This document shows positions 35,012 through 44,186 of a stretch of 64,000 bases of DNA, piece by piece. Numbering within the stretch: the first letter of the stretch is position 1; each line of letters starts with the position of its first letter. Under the pieces are notes generated by a model, which saw nothing but the letters and a program-made list of their open reading frames with translations, was not told where the DNA came from and did no database searches. Origin of the DNA: Rubripirellula reticaptiva. Lineage in GTDB: Bacteria > Planctomycetota > Planctomycetia > Pirellulales > Pirellulaceae. Position numbers and translations under genes: made by a program. The DNA is taken from positions 62,001 to 126,000 of the forward strand of contig NZ_SJPX01000004.1 in assembly GCF_007860175.1 (NCBI RefSeq), in the 5' to 3' direction.

Positions 35012-35464
35012 TTAGACTGACTTTTTCTTTCGCTGGAACTCAATTTGGTCGAACGTGTACAGCTTGCCTTTGCCAGCGCCGGGGCAGACTTCGCAGGTTT
35101 CTTTCCAATCCTTGGGGCGTTTGAGTGTCGAGTCCCAGAACGGCCAGGTTCGGCACTGGACGGGGCGGGATGCATAGACGGAACATTTACGAGTGTCCGG
35201 GTCCAGCAAGATGCAGTCGCCGTCGGGATACTCGACCAAGCTTTGGGCGGCACCGACTTGGCGAACAAAACGGTGCGAGAAAACGTCGACGGCGAGATCC
35301 ATTTCATCCGCCATCGCCTGGATTTCTTCGTCGTTGACCCAGACATATCCCGGCGCCCCGCTGCAGCAATCACCGCACTGGGTGCATTCGAATTGCAGGC
35401 CGTCTTCGTACCACGGCAATTGATTGACCTTGGACTTGGCGTGGCGTTTGTTCTTTTTGCTCAT
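35012..35464 (-). CDS. YkgJ-type cysteine-cluster protein
   Basis: 150 residues from ATG 35464; the upstream extension is low-complexity and overlaps the desulfurase, so it is rejected. The YkgJ/CxxCxxCC motif is FECTQCGDCCSG (Cys27, Cys30, Cys33, Cys34). Further Cys residues in KCSVYASRPVQCRTWPFW and CEVCPGAG complete the likely metal or Fe-S site. The family (UPF0153) is thought to bind zinc or an Fe-S cluster; its function is not known. It starts 26 bases after the cysteine desulfurase stop, which fits a link to sulfur or cluster assembly. Confidence 0.88.
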   Translation of the reverse strand: MSKKNKRHAKSKVNQLPWYEDGLQFECTQCGDCCSGAPGYVWVNDEEIQAMADEMDLAVDVFSHRFVRQVGAAQSLVEYPDGDCILLDPDTRKCSVYASRPVQCRTWPFWDSTLKRPKDWKETCEVCPGAGKGKLYTFDQIEFQRKKKSV

Positions 35465-35489
35465 GGCTAGGTCGGTTGGGGGCAGGCAG

Positions 35490-36653
35490 TCACTGGGCCG
35501 CGGGCTGGACGATCTGTTGGATCGCGGCGACGACGGACTCGATTTCTTGGGTAGTGGTGGTGTGTCCGGCACTAATGCGCAGTGTACCTTCGGGGCTGGT
35601 ACCGATGCAGTCGTGGATCAGCGCCGCGCAGTGTAGCCCGGCCCTCGTTTCGATGGCAAATTCCGAGTCCAAAATCATCGACAGGTCACTGGCAGAATAG
35701 TCGGGCGATGTGATGCTGGCGATCGGCAAATCGGATGAATTGGCATGCAAGGTGATGCCGCTAATTTTGCGAAGTGAGCGATGCAGCAGGCTTGCGGTTT
35801 TGGCAGCGTGGAGGGTTCGGTTGGCAAGTTCGTCTGGTGAAAGGGCTTTTAATGTTTCCAGCCAACCTGCGATCGCGGGGACGTTCAGATTGCCGGCTTC
35901 TAGCATCGTTGGCATCGAGCTTGGCATTTCTAGCGACTCGCTTTGGCTGCCCGTTCCGCCTTGGATCATTGGCACGATCTGATCGTGAATGCGAGGTGCC
36001 ACATACAGGAAGCCCGTGCCGGCTGGACCGCCGGACGATTTGTGTCCGGGGGCGGCCAACATATCGATACAGCAATGGGCTGCATTGATGGCGATCGTGC
36101 CGAACGATTGGGCCGCATCACACAGGAAGATCGCCGAGTGATTGGCTAGTCGTTTGCCGACCGCTTCGACGGGCTGGATCGCGCCTGTCACGTTGCTGGC
36201 GGACGTCAGGGTGACGAGCCGCGTTTGGTCGGCCACTGCCGCGATCAGTTCGTCGGCATCGACACGGCCACCTGAGTCAGTCGGGACAATTGTCAATCGA
36301 ACGTTGTGATTTCGTTGCCAATGGTGCAGCGGGCGCAGTACCGAATTGTGTTCGGCGGCCGTGGTGACGACATGGTCGCCCGGACGCAAGACGCCGTGGA
36401 TCGCGGCGTTGAGCGCGGCGGTGCCGCTGGGTTGCAGTGAAACGCAGTCATCCGACGGCGCACCGATGATGGTGCCGAGGGTGTGCCGAGCCGAGGCGAT
36501 GATGTTGCTGGATGCAACGGCCGAATCGTATCCGCCTCGTCCGGCCGTTGCACCGCAATGGCGAGCGAAGGAATCCATCGCGTCGAGGACAATGTCAGGT
36601 TTAGGCCACGAAGTCGCCGCGTGGTCCATGTAGATGCGTTTTCGCTGACTCAT
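35490..36653 (-). CDS. Cysteine desulfurase-like class V aminotransferase
   Basis: 387 residues from ATG 36653. The PLP-binding features are complete: YMDHAATSWPKP, AEHNSV (His102), FLCDAAQSFG (Asp179, Gln182) and the Schiff-base Lys205 in APGHKSSGGPAGTGFLY. The active-site Cys is Cys342 in RAGLHCAALIHD, as in the desulfurase branch typified by am_tr_V_EF2568. It removes sulfur from cysteine as a persulfide on Cys342. The gene lies 7 bases behind moaE and before the YkgJ protein, so a role as sulfur donor for MoaD thiocarboxylate formation or for Fe-S assembly is plausible. Confidence 0.9.
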   Translation of the reverse strand: MSQRKRIYMDHAATSWPKPDIVLDAMDSFARHCGATAGRGGYDSAVASSNIIASARHTLGTIIGAPSDDCVSLQPSGTAALNAAIHGVLRPGDHVVTTAAEHNSVLRPLHHWQRNHNVRLTIVPTDSGGRVDADELIAAVADQTRLVTLTSASNVTGAIQPVEAVGKRLANHSAIFLCDAAQSFGTIAINAAHCCIDMLAAPGHKSSGGPAGTGFLYVAPRIHDQIVPMIQGGTGSQSESLEMPSSMPTMLEAGNLNVPAIAGWLETLKALSPDELANRTLHAAKTASLLHRSLRKISGITLHANSSDLPIASITSPDYSASDLSMILDSEFAIETRAGLHCAALIHDCIGTSPEGTLRISAGHTTTTQEIESVVAAIQQIVQPAAQ

Positions 36654-36660
36654 TCGATGT

Positions 36661-37110
36661 TTAAGCCTCGGGTGGTTCAGACGCCGGATGAACCCACTGT
36701 TGCTGGCCATTGGCATACGTTTCTCGTTTCCAAATCGCCACGTCCTGCTTCAGCGTGTCCATCATCCAAGGAAGTGCAGCGAACGAGTCGACACGGTGCG
36801 CGCTGCTGCAGCCGACCACGATACTGGCTTCGCCGATGGGAACGCTGCCGAGTCGATGGACGATGACAACGTGCGCGAGCGAGAATTTTTCGATCGCGTG
36901 GAAAGCGATCTGTTTGATTTGCTCGATCGCCATCGGGCGGTGGGCTTCGTAGTCGAGCGTTTGAGTGATCTGTTCGCCGGTGGTCCGCCGGGTCACACCG
37001 ATGAACCATGCATGCGCGCCCACGTCGGGATCGCCAGTTTTTTCGGCGAGCGATAGCATGTCGATGGGCGTGTCGACCAGTTCGGTATAAATGCGGTGTG
37101 GGGAGGGCAC
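36661..37110 (-). CDS. moaE: Molybdopterin synthase catalytic subunit MoaE
   Basis: 149 residues, GTG start at 37110. Family signatures: GAHAWFIGVTRRTTGEQITQ, LDYEAHRPMAIEQI, VVIVHRLGSVPIGEASIVVG, SSAHRVDSFAALPWMMDTLK, and VAIWKRETYANG with the Lys residues of the active site. MoaE forms a heterotetramer with MoaD and adds two sulfurs to precursor Z (cyclic pyranopterin monophosphate) to make molybdopterin. Its gene follows moaD after 29 bases. The first steps (moaA, moaC) are not in this window. Confidence 0.95.
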   Translation of the reverse strand: MPSPHRIYTELVDTPIDMLSLAEKTGDPDVGAHAWFIGVTRRTTGEQITQTLDYEAHRPMAIEQIKQIAFHAIEKFSLAHVVIVHRLGSVPIGEASIVVGCSSAHRVDSFAALPWMMDTLKQDVAIWKRETYANGQQQWVHPASEPPEA

Positions 37111-37139
37111 TTTCGAGTCGCGAGCGTTTGTGATTAGTT

Positions 37140-37388
37140 TTAGCCGCCGCTGACAGGCGGGATCAGGGCGATGGTTGAGTCTTCGTCGATGATGGCTTGG
37201 TCGATCACGTATCGGTTATCGACGGCAAGTCGGCACGATGGGATCAGCGGCGATAGCTCGGGTGAGGCCATTTGTAGTGCGTCGAAAATCGCTCTCGCTT
37301 GGATTGGTTCGCGGACTTCGATTTCGACAACGTCTTTTCCGGCAAGTTGTTTGGCACCGGCGAACATTTGGATTTTCAGTTTGATCAT
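37140..37388 (-). CDS. moaD: Molybdopterin synthase sulfur-carrier subunit MoaD
   Basis: 82 residues with a ubiquitin-like fold pattern (IKLKIQMFAGAKQLAGKD) and the obligatory C-terminal Gly-Gly (IPPVSGG). After activation by a MoeB-type enzyme, the terminal glycine carries a thiocarboxylate that supplies sulfur to MoaE. Its ATG overlaps the TGA of the large FAD/Fe-S gene (37385-37388), so the two are translationally coupled, an unusual partner for moaD. Confidence 0.93.
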   Translation of the reverse strand: MIKLKIQMFAGAKQLAGKDVVEIEVREPIQARAIFDALQMASPELSPLIPSCRLAVDNRYVIDQAIIDEDSTIALIPPVSGG

Positions 37389-40378
37389 GGTGATGGGCTG
37401 ATTTCTTCTTCGATTTTTGGCATTCGGCCGTATGCGTAAGCGAGAAGTTTGAGCGGGTGGATCGTACTTTGGCCGCTGCCGTGTTCAATTTGCATTTTGC
37501 AGGCGCTGCATTCGGTAGTGGCAATCGAGACACGTGCCGACCTCATCGCCGAAATCAGCGGCCAGCCAATTCGCAGGCTGTTCCGATAGTTTTTTCGTTG
37601 CAGTCCCCACGTGCCAGCCATGCCGGTACAGCCGGCTTCGATCGGTTGAATTTCAATGCCGGGAACCAGTCTCAGCAATTGTGGACCAATTTGATGGGGA
37701 TCGAGCACTCGCAGATGGCATGGTTGGTGATACGCGACACTGGCTTCGACGTTTTGGAATTCCAGCGACAATCGTTCGCCTTGATGCAGGCTCCACAGAT
37801 ACTGGCACGCTTCATGTGAGTGTTCGGCGACCAGGTGGGCGTCTTCATCGTCCAGCAAGTTCGGGTATTCGTGTTTTAGACAAAGTACCGCTGCGGGTTC
37901 GGTCGCTATCACGGTGTAGCCTTGGCGAACCGCATCGGCCAACAGTCGAACGTTTCGACGCGCGATCTTGCGAGCACCCTTAAGATCGCCGGACGTGATG
38001 CGAGCCATTCCCGAGCCAAGTTGAGCGAGCGGGACATAAATGCCAATGCCGTTTTGCTGCAGAATTTCGCCGAGTGCTCGTCCAATATCCGGGTCGTGAT
38101 AGTTGGCGTAATGGTCGACAAAGTACAGGACTTTCAGGCCGCCTTGCGGCAACGGTTTGGTCCATCGTCGGCGATGGGCATGACGCAAAAAGGTTTCGCG
38201 AACGACCGGCGGTAACTCACGAGCCGCTGAGAGTCCGAACAGTTTTTCGGCGATCCAGCGCGGGAAACGCCCACGCATCATCATATTTGACAGCCAGGGA
38301 ATCCGCGACGCCATCGCCGCGACCGTGTCGATGCGACCCATCAACAAGTCAGATACGGGCAGTCCATTGGTCGCGACGTACTGTGCTTTTAATTCGCCAA
38401 CGATTTTGGGAATGTCGACCGATGCAGGACATTCGAGTCGGCATTGGTGGCAATTGAAACACAGATCGGCAATCTCCTTTGCATTTTCGGTGGCCAAGTC
38501 ATCGACGCTCAATTGGCCGCTGATCACGCCGCGCAGCAAGTTTGCTTTGGCGCGGGGCGAAGCTTCTTCGCGTGGTGTAGCGCGAAAGACCGGGCATTGT
38601 CGTTCGCCCGGCGATGTCGTTCGGCAACGTCCGCACCCGTTACAACTGCGTGCAACGGAGGTGATCATGTGACCGGCGGGCCAGTTCTGTAGGACCTGCA
38701 GTTGCGGCACCGACCTGCCCTGCTCTTCCGCCGCGGCAACGATATGAGGTTGGTCGGCTTCGACGACGACACGATTGTCGACCGCGATTTCAATTGTCTG
38801 GTCGGCCGGGCGTAGGTTTTCGTTAGGTTTCTGTAGCACTGCGCCAAACAGTTTGCCGGGGTTCAGGCGGTGGTTCGGATCGAACAGCCGTTTGACCTGG
38901 CCCATCGCTTGCCAGAGGTCACCAAACTGGTTGGGCAGCAAGTACGAGCGGCTGAGCCCGGCGGCGTGTTCGACGCTGACTTGACCACCGTGAGCCCAAA
39001 CGACTTCGGCGATTTGTTTGGAAAGCGAGTGCAGTCGTTTTCGGTCTTCGGCTTTTGATAGATCCAGAAACGGTCGTAGGTGCAGTTGCCCATGACCGAC
39101 ATGCGAAAAGAACGTTGCCGTCGCGTGATTTCGTTTCAGGGTGTCCTGGACGGCGGTGACAAAGTCGGGCAGTCGCTGGCTGGGAACCGAGACGTCTTCG
39201 ATGAACGGAACTGGCGACTCGGTGCCCTTGAATCGATACTGGCGCGGGATGACGCGCCGTGAAAGTTGCCAGTAGAAGTCGCGTTCTTCTTGGTTGACTG
39301 TGCCCAGACTTGCGAACGCGGCATCGTGACCGGTCGACATGGATTCGCGTATGATGGCCAGTCGATCGTGCAAGTCGCGCAGCGATTCACCTTGGATTTC
39401 GACCAGCACCATCGCTTCGGCTTCGCGGGGCAACAGTTCGGCGAACCGAGGATCCGTGTCACGCGCGATCTGCAGCAGCCGCCGGTCCATCAGATCGCAG
39501 GCGACTAGTCCGTGACTTAGCGCCGCGACGGCGCTGCGGGCGGCCATGTCCAATCGATGATAGAAACAAAGTGCGACGCCACGGTGGGTCGCAATTGCTT
39601 CGGTGCGGACGGTTGCGTCGACGATGATGCCGAGTGTGCCTTGCGTGCCGACCATGAACTTGGCCAAGTCGACTCGTGGGTGAATGTTGTTGCGACCGGT
39701 CTCGACAACATCGTCGATTCGATAACCGCCACGCGACTTGGGGGATTCGCCGGATGCTTCGAGCAGCGACTTGAATTGGCTTTGGATTTCGGCGATGCCA
39801 AGCGCCAATCGGCCGGGCGTTCCCGCGTCATCGGTACTATGAACGGACAAGTCCAACAGTTCGCCTTGGACTGTGACGACTCGCATCGATTCGATCGTAT
39901 CGCGAGCCGAGCCGCTGCGCAGATAGTGACTGCCCGATGCATTGGTGGCCAGAACACTGCCCATCGTCGTGACGCTGCGAGTGGCTGGGTCGGGGCCGAA
40001 CCAACGTCCCTGGGGGCGGAGGGCGCGATTGACTTCGGCTAGGATGGCGCCACTTTGGACGACGACGCGAGTTCCATCGGGTGAAACTGAGATCCGCCGC
40101 ATGTACCGCGAGAAGTCGATGACTAAACCGCCGCCGAGCGATTCGCCGGCAACACCGGAACCGGCACCGCGTGGGTGTAGTGAGATTTCGTGTTCGGCTG
40201 CGTAGTGGGCCGTTGCCATGACATCGGCGACAGTGCGAGGCCGAACGACGCCGAAAGGACTGATCTGATAGATGCTGGCGTCCGACGCATAGAGCTGCGT
40301 CATCAAGGGATCGCAAAAGACATCGCCACCGACAATGCCTCGCAAATCGTCTTGTACCCGTTGCCTATCAATGTCCAT
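37385..40378 (-). CDS. FAD-linked oxidase fused to Fe-S/CCG domains
   Basis: 997 residues, cytosolic, no signal peptide. Domains in order: FAD-binding type 4 at about residues 30-260 (PRGAGSGVAGESLGGGLVID, SVLATNASGSHYLR); FAD-oxidase C-terminal domain at about 270-520 (FFSHVGHGQLHLRPFLDLS); two 4Fe-4S sites at about 580-660 (CNGCGRCRTTSPGERQCP and CFNCHQCRLECP); and a CCG domain at about 760-980 (YHQPCHLRVLDPHQIGP, CTGMAGTWGLQ, TTECSACKMQIEHG). This layout is that of Ydi J / glycolate-oxidase-like D-2-hydroxyacid dehydrogenases, which oxidise D-lactate, glycolate or D-2-hydroxyglutarate. Substrate cannot be assigned here. It starts the operon that continues through moaD, moaE and the desulfurase. 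Confidence 0.93.
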   Translation of the reverse strand: MDIDRQRVQDDLRGIVGGDVFCDPLMTQLYASDASIYQISPFGVVRPRTVADVMATAHYAAEHEISLHPRGAGSGVAGESLGGGLVIDFSRYMRRISVSPDGTRVVVQSGAILAEVNRALRPQGRWFGPDPATRSVTTMGSVLATNASGSHYLRSGSARDTIESMRVVTVQGELLDLSVHSTDDAGTPGRLALGIAEIQSQFKSLLEASGESPKSRGGYRIDDVVETGRNNIHPRVDLAKFMVGTQGTLGIIVDATVRTEAIATHRGVALCFYHRLDMAARSAVAALSHGLVACDLMDRRLLQIARDTDPRFAELLPREAEAMVLVEIQGESLRDLHDRLAIIRESMSTGHDAAFASLGTVNQEERDFYWQLSRRVIPRQYRFKGTESPVPFIEDVSVPSQRLPDFVTAVQDTLKRNHATATFFSHVGHGQLHLRPFLDLSKAEDRKRLHSLSKQIAEVVWAHGGQVSVEHAAGLSRSYLLPNQFGDLWQAMGQVKRLFDPNHRLNPGKLFGAVLQKPNENLRPADQTIEIAVDNRVVVEADQPHIVAAAEEQGRSVPQLQVLQNWPAGHMITSVARSCNGCGRCRTTSPGERQCPVFRATPREEASPRAKANLLRGVISGQLSVDDLATENAKEIADLCFNCHQCRLECPASVDIPKIVGELKAQYVATNGLPVSDLLMGRIDTVAAMASRIPWLSNMMMRGRFPRWIAEKLFGLSAARELPPVVRETFLRHAHRRRWTKPLPQGGLKVLYFVDHYANYHDPDIGRALGEILQQNGIGIYVPLAQLGSGMARITSGDLKGARKIARRNVRLLADAVRQGYTVIATEPAAVLCLKHEYPNLLDDEDAHLVAEHSHEACQYLWSLHQGERLSLEFQNVEASVAYHQPCHLRVLDPHQIGPQLLRLVPGIEIQPIEAGCTGMAGTWGLQRKNYRNSLRIGWPLISAMRSARVSIATTECSACKMQIEHGSGQSTIHPLKLLAYAYGRMPKIEEEISPSP

Positions 40379-40507
40379 GGATTGTAGTTCGACCGCTCAG
40401 GGCGGATTCCGTCAAGCCGACACAGCGAAGAATCGATCGATCATAAGCACGGGTGATGACCATTGCGACAACCGCTAAACAGGCCACATCATCGCTGTCG
40501 TTGTCAT

Positions 40508-41155
40508 TCAACCGACTCGATTGATCAGCCCTAAGACTTCGGCGCGGGACATTGGGTCGTCACGGAATGCGCCTCGCATCGCGCTGGTCAAACAGAGGCT
40601 GCCCGGTTTGCGGACTCCCCGCATCGTCATACAACTGTGCGTCGATTCAACGACTACGGCGACACCGCGAGCCGACAAGCGGTCTTCGATTAGGTCGGCG
40701 ACTGTTTGCGTCAATCGTTCTTGGACTTGCGGGCGACGGGCGACTTCTTCGACGACTCGTGCAAGCTTGCTGAGTCCAACCACTTTGCCGCTTGGCAAAT
40801 AAGCAATGTGTGCCTTACCGGTAAATGGCAACAGGTGGTGTTCGCACATGCTGCAGAAGCTGATATCGCGAACCAGGACGATTTCGTCGTAATTTTCGGT
40901 GAAGACCTTGGCTAAGTGTCGGCCAGGATCGCTTTTCAGGCCCGCGAACATCTCCGCGTACATACGTGCGACTCTGGCCGGCGTTTCAAGCAGTCCTTCG
41001 CGGTCGGGATCTTCGCCAACCGCACCCAAAATGACCCGTACCGCGGCTTCGATCGCTTTTAAATCAACCGAATCATTACGGGGCTCATTCGGGTCCGCAA
41101 AAAAACGGTGGTCAGAGCTTCCGTTGGAGGGCGTTTCGGTTGCAGATTCGTGCAC
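40508..41155 (-). CDS. folE: GTP cyclohydrolase I
   Basis: 215 residues, GTG start at 41155. The zinc ligands are Cys104 and His107 ([13 protein letters not shown]) and Cys175 ([14 protein letters not shown]). [20 protein letters not shown] and the [20 protein letters not shown] entry are standard. The enzyme converts GTP to 7,8-dihydroneopterin triphosphate, the first step of tetrahydrofolate synthesis. The N-terminal 25 residues are non-conserved and may be overcalled. It is 129 bases upstream of the FAD/Fe-S gene on the same strand, so a shared promoter is possible but not required. Confidence 0.95.
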   Translation of the reverse strand: MHESATETPSNGSSDHRFFADPNEPRNDSVDLKAIEAAVRVILGAVGEDPDREGLLETPARVARMYAEMFAGLKSDPGRHLAKVFTENYDEIVLVRDISFCSMCEHHLLPFTGKAHIAYLPSGKVVGLSKLARVVEEVARRPQVQERLTQTVADLIEDRLSARGVAVVVESTHSCMTMRGVRKPGSLCLTSAMRGAFRDDPMSRAEVLGLINRVG

Positions 41156-41312
41156 GTTTTGTTTCCGGGTTATCGTTTTGTTTCGGTCGTATCTTAGCCG
41201 AGGTGCCTAGATTCTGCATCGGGATGCTTGCTCGAGGCCATCTTCGGCATATTCACGAAGATTTTACGGCGACGGCTAGTGGTCGCCGCAGAGCGGTTGC
41301 TTTCCGCCCGGA

Positions 41313-42695
41313 TCACTCTGATGTCGTCAGCTTTAGGCAAACGACGTGCTCGTCACCCCGAACCATGACGAGGTCGTCCACCACGATGGGGGCTGACCAG
41401 CATGGGTAGGCCAGCGCCGGTCGTTCGCCGTCGGAGCGGCTGAGCGGCCAGGTCGCGACCACGTCCAAGCGGTCGGAGTTCGTGCGGATCACCTGAGCTT
41501 CGCCGCGTTCTTCCAGTACGATCAGATGGTCGCCAACTCGGGTCGTCGACGATCGAGTTCGTCGGTCGTCGGTCCATTTTACCTCGCCAGTTTTCCAGTC
41601 GATGCAGCGCAGGTCACTGTCGGGTGCGTTGCGGCCGCTGCAGCCGTAAAGAAAACCATCGGCCAGAACGGGCGTAGCCCAGTGCGATCGCATCGCTTGG
41701 CGTCTGCGGTCACCGGCGGGATCAATCCAAATCGGTTCGGCAGAATCGGCGGTGACTTTTAACAGCACGCTGCCGACCTGGTAACACTCACTAATGAAAA
41801 CTTCGTCGCCGTCGACAACCGGTACGATGGCATTGACGCTCTCCAAGATTTCGGCGCGATGATCGTATCGCCATTTCACTGAGCCCGTTTCCGGATCGAC
41901 CAACATCAAACCCCCACGAGCGAACAGCAGCACGTAGGTCTGGCCGTCGATTTGCATCGTTCGCGGGCTGCTATAACTTGCCAGGTCATTGCCACATCGC
42001 CAGAGCTCTTGACCATCGTTGCGGTCAAACGCCACCAGCGCAGATCCATTGGGCGAGACCCGGTCCAATCGCATCGGCGCGACGTCTTGGTCGGCGGCCG
42101 GGCTGCCGCCGATCATCACGATCACCGCGTCATCAATCACCAGTGGTGACGATCCAACACCAAAGAAGTTTTGCACGACTCCGTATTTCTGGATCGTATC
42201 GACCGACCAATTCAGTTTGCCGTCAGAAGTGTTTCGGCAAGCCAGTCGGCCAGCCACGCCTAATGTAAACAACTGTTCGCCATCGATCGTGGGCGAACTG
42301 CGCGAACCTTCTTCGTACCCAAACAGGTCTCGATAGACGAGCGGTTGGGCGGCCGTCCAAATCAATTCGCCGGTTTGCAAGTCACGGGCGGTTGTGCGTT
42401 CGGTGGGTTGTGATCGATTGGAATCGTCCGCATCAAAGTGGAAGTACCGACCACGGGATACCGCACCAAGTCCGTAACCTAAACCCACATTCGCGGACCA
42501 TTGGAACGTCGGCGGCACAGTCCAGTCGATTGAGCTTTGCAGTTCGGCGTCGGTGGCTGCTTGGCCGTCGAAGTTTTCGCCCAGCAAGCGAGGCCAGTCG
42601 TGGGTGGTTTTCTCGGGCGGAGTCTGCGAATGCGCACAAACTGCCCAGACAAAACAGAGCCCCAAAATCAACATTATGCGGTAAGGTGATGGCAT
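41313..42695 (-). CDS. Secreted PQQ-like beta-propeller protein
   Basis: The open frame begins at 42992, but that would overlap the arfB-like gene on the other strand; ATG 42695 gives a signal peptide (MPSPYRIMLILGLCFVWAVC, cut after AHSQ) and 460 residues. The mature start DWPRLLGENFDGQAATDAEL is a variant of the DWPxWRG opening of planctomycete propellers. Blades end in DLQTGELIW, SDGKLNW, DRNDGQELW, DPETGSVKW and DWKTGEVKW, so six to eight blades are present. No cofactor site was found. It is divergent from arfB and about 160 bases from folE on the same strand. Confidence 0.85.
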   Translation of the reverse strand: MPSPYRIMLILGLCFVWAVCAHSQTPPEKTTHDWPRLLGENFDGQAATDAELQSSIDWTVPPTFQWSANVGLGYGLGAVSRGRYFHFDADDSNRSQPTERTTARDLQTGELIWTAAQPLVYRDLFGYEEGSRSSPTIDGEQLFTLGVAGRLACRNTSDGKLNWSVDTIQKYGVVQNFFGVGSSPLVIDDAVIVMIGGSPAADQDVAPMRLDRVSPNGSALVAFDRNDGQELWRCGNDLASYSSPRTMQIDGQTYVLLFARGGLMLVDPETGSVKWRYDHRAEILESVNAIVPVVDGDEVFISECYQVGSVLLKVTADSAEPIWIDPAGDRRRQAMRSHWATPVLADGFLYGCSGRNAPDSDLRCIDWKTGEVKWTDDRRTRSSTTRVGDHLIVLEERGEAQVIRTNSDRLDVVATWPLSRSDGERPALAYPCWSAPIVVDDLVMVRGDEHVVCLKLTTSE

Positions 42696-42764
42696 CGTTT
42701 GCTTTCGCCTAGCTTCGATTGAACGACCAAGTATGTCACGGAAACGGAAAAGTAGACCAGAATT

Positions 42765-43196
42765 ATGCCCGATTTGTATGTCAACCATCGTTTGACGATA
42801 TCCGAAAAAGAGATCGGCATCACAACGGCTCGTTCGAGCGGTCCAGGCGGTCAGAACGTCAATAAGGTGAATTCGAAGGTCACGATGCACTGGTCGCCAT
42901 CGGCTTGCGAATCGCTGGATCCTGCTTGGCGGCGTCGTTTTGTCGCTCGCCAGTCCAATCGCATCAATCGTGAGGGCCAATTGGTGCTGCACAGCGACAA
43001 GTATCGGGATCAGGTCCGAAATTTAGCCGATGCACGTCAAAAACTGGTCGACTTATTGCTCGAATGCCAAGATGCCCCGACTCCGCGAAAAGCAACTCGC
43101 CCCAGCAGAGCGAGCCAACGGCGTCGAATGGACCAAAAAACACGTGTCTCGCAAAAAAAACGCGGGCGTGGAGGATCTTGGGGGAACGATAGTTAG
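42765..43196 (+). CDS. arfB: Peptidyl-tRNA hydrolase ArfB-like release factor
   Basis: 143 residues. The GGQ motif is at residues 28-30 (TARSSGPGGQNVNKVNSKV), the catalytic loop that hydrolyses peptidyl-tRNA in the ribosomal P site. The basic C-terminal tail (RRRMDQKTRVSQKKRGRGG) is the part that enters the empty mRNA channel of stalled ribosomes. Length and the lack of codon-recognition domains separate it from RF1 and RF2. Its role is rescue of non-stop complexes. ATG 42765 is unambiguous and the gene stands alone, divergent from the propeller gene. Confidence 0.9.
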   Translation: MPDLYVNHRLTISEKEIGITTARSSGPGGQNVNKVNSKVTMHWSPSACESLDPAWRRRFVARQSNRINREGQLVLHSDKYRDQVRNLADARQKLVDLLLECQDAPTPRKATRPSRASQRRRMDQKTRVSQKKRGRGGSWGNDS

Positions 43197-43354
43197 GCTA
43201 GACACTGGCGAAGCGAGAAATTGGGTGCTTGCGGGGACAGGCAGGATGAGCCAAATGGCGCATCGACGGTTCCCCGGACAGGCTCAGTCCCTCAGGCTGC
43301 TATACTTCACGCGTATTCTTATCCGACATCTTTTCTCTCCCGTGACACGGATTG

Positions 43355-44092
43355 ATGAAACGAAAAAAACACCTCGATGACCTTTTGTCGACTTGGAAGT
43401 TTGATCCGGCGACGCTGAATGTTCGCATGGTCAAAGGAAAAGACGATCGCGACTTGATCCAAATGCGGGTCGATATGGGCGTGTTGCAGTTTGAAACCAC
43501 TGGTCGCCCTGATGGCGGCGAAGTCCACGGTCACGAAACGGTACTGGAATGGTTGCTGCAAAAGCAATTGGATGACCCTTCGTACATATTGAACGAAGAC
43601 GAATGTAATGAAGTCGATCGTGAGTTCATGCAGTTCTATCACCGTCGAATTTGTTGGTTGCGATTGGAGTTCTACGCTCGTGCGGTAATGGACGCCGATC
43701 ACACGCTGCGATTGATGGATGTGACGAACCAAATGAGTCCCGAGGAAGAGTGGACTCAAACGCACGAGCAGTATCGACCGTTCGTTTTGTTCCATCGGAC
43801 TCAGGCTGATGCGCTTGGTGAACTAGAGGACGATACGGCCGAAGAAGCCGTTCAAGCAATCAATCGCGGATTGGAAACGATGCGCAATTTCTTTACCAAG
43901 TATGACGCCGAAGAACATTTTGATTCGGACGAGTTGGTCGTGCGACTAGTCGAGCTTCGCGAGTCCTTGCGAACCGAGTACGAGGTTGGGCAAACGCTGA
44001 ACGAAAAACTGGAAGCCGCAGTCGCTGGCGAACAGTACGAGTTGGCGGCAAGACTGCGAGATGAGCTGACGCAGCGCGAACTGAATCCATAG
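43355..44092 (+). CDS. UVR-motif coiled-coil protein
   Basis: 245 residues from ATG 43355 (a TTG three bases earlier is unlikely). Acidic and highly charged, cytosolic. The C-terminal 35 residues are a UVR motif (LNEKLEAAVAGEQYELAARL, RDELTQ), the helical hairpin by which UvrB and UvrC pair and which also occurs in McsA/ClpC partners. The central part is helical and rich in Tyr, His and Trp (HRRICWLRLEFYARAVMDAD). I recognise no enzyme domain. It is conserved in planctomycetes as far as I can judge, with unknown function. It precedes the regB-like gene by 94 bases on the same strand. Confidence 0.75.
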   Translation: MKRKKHLDDLLSTWKFDPATLNVRMVKGKDDRDLIQMRVDMGVLQFETTGRPDGGEVHGHETVLEWLLQKQLDDPSYILNEDECNEVDREFMQFYHRRICWLRLEFYARAVMDADHTLRLMDVTNQMSPEEEWTQTHEQYRPFVLFHRTQADALGELEDDTAEEAVQAINRGLETMRNFFTKYDAEEHFDSDELVVRLVELRESLRTEYEVGQTLNEKLEAAVAGEQYELAARLRDELTQRELNP

Positions 44093-44186
44093 ACGTTGGG
44101 GTGGTTTGACGGAGTCGTTGTTGCATGATTAGCGGCTCGGGCACTTCTATTGAATTCGCGGCGACACCGAAACAAGTTTGGTCTTT

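Noticed and set aside
42696-42992. Longer N-terminus of the propeller gene reaching 42992
   Set aside because: It would overlap the start of the divergent arfB-like gene and precede a clear signal peptide at 42695.
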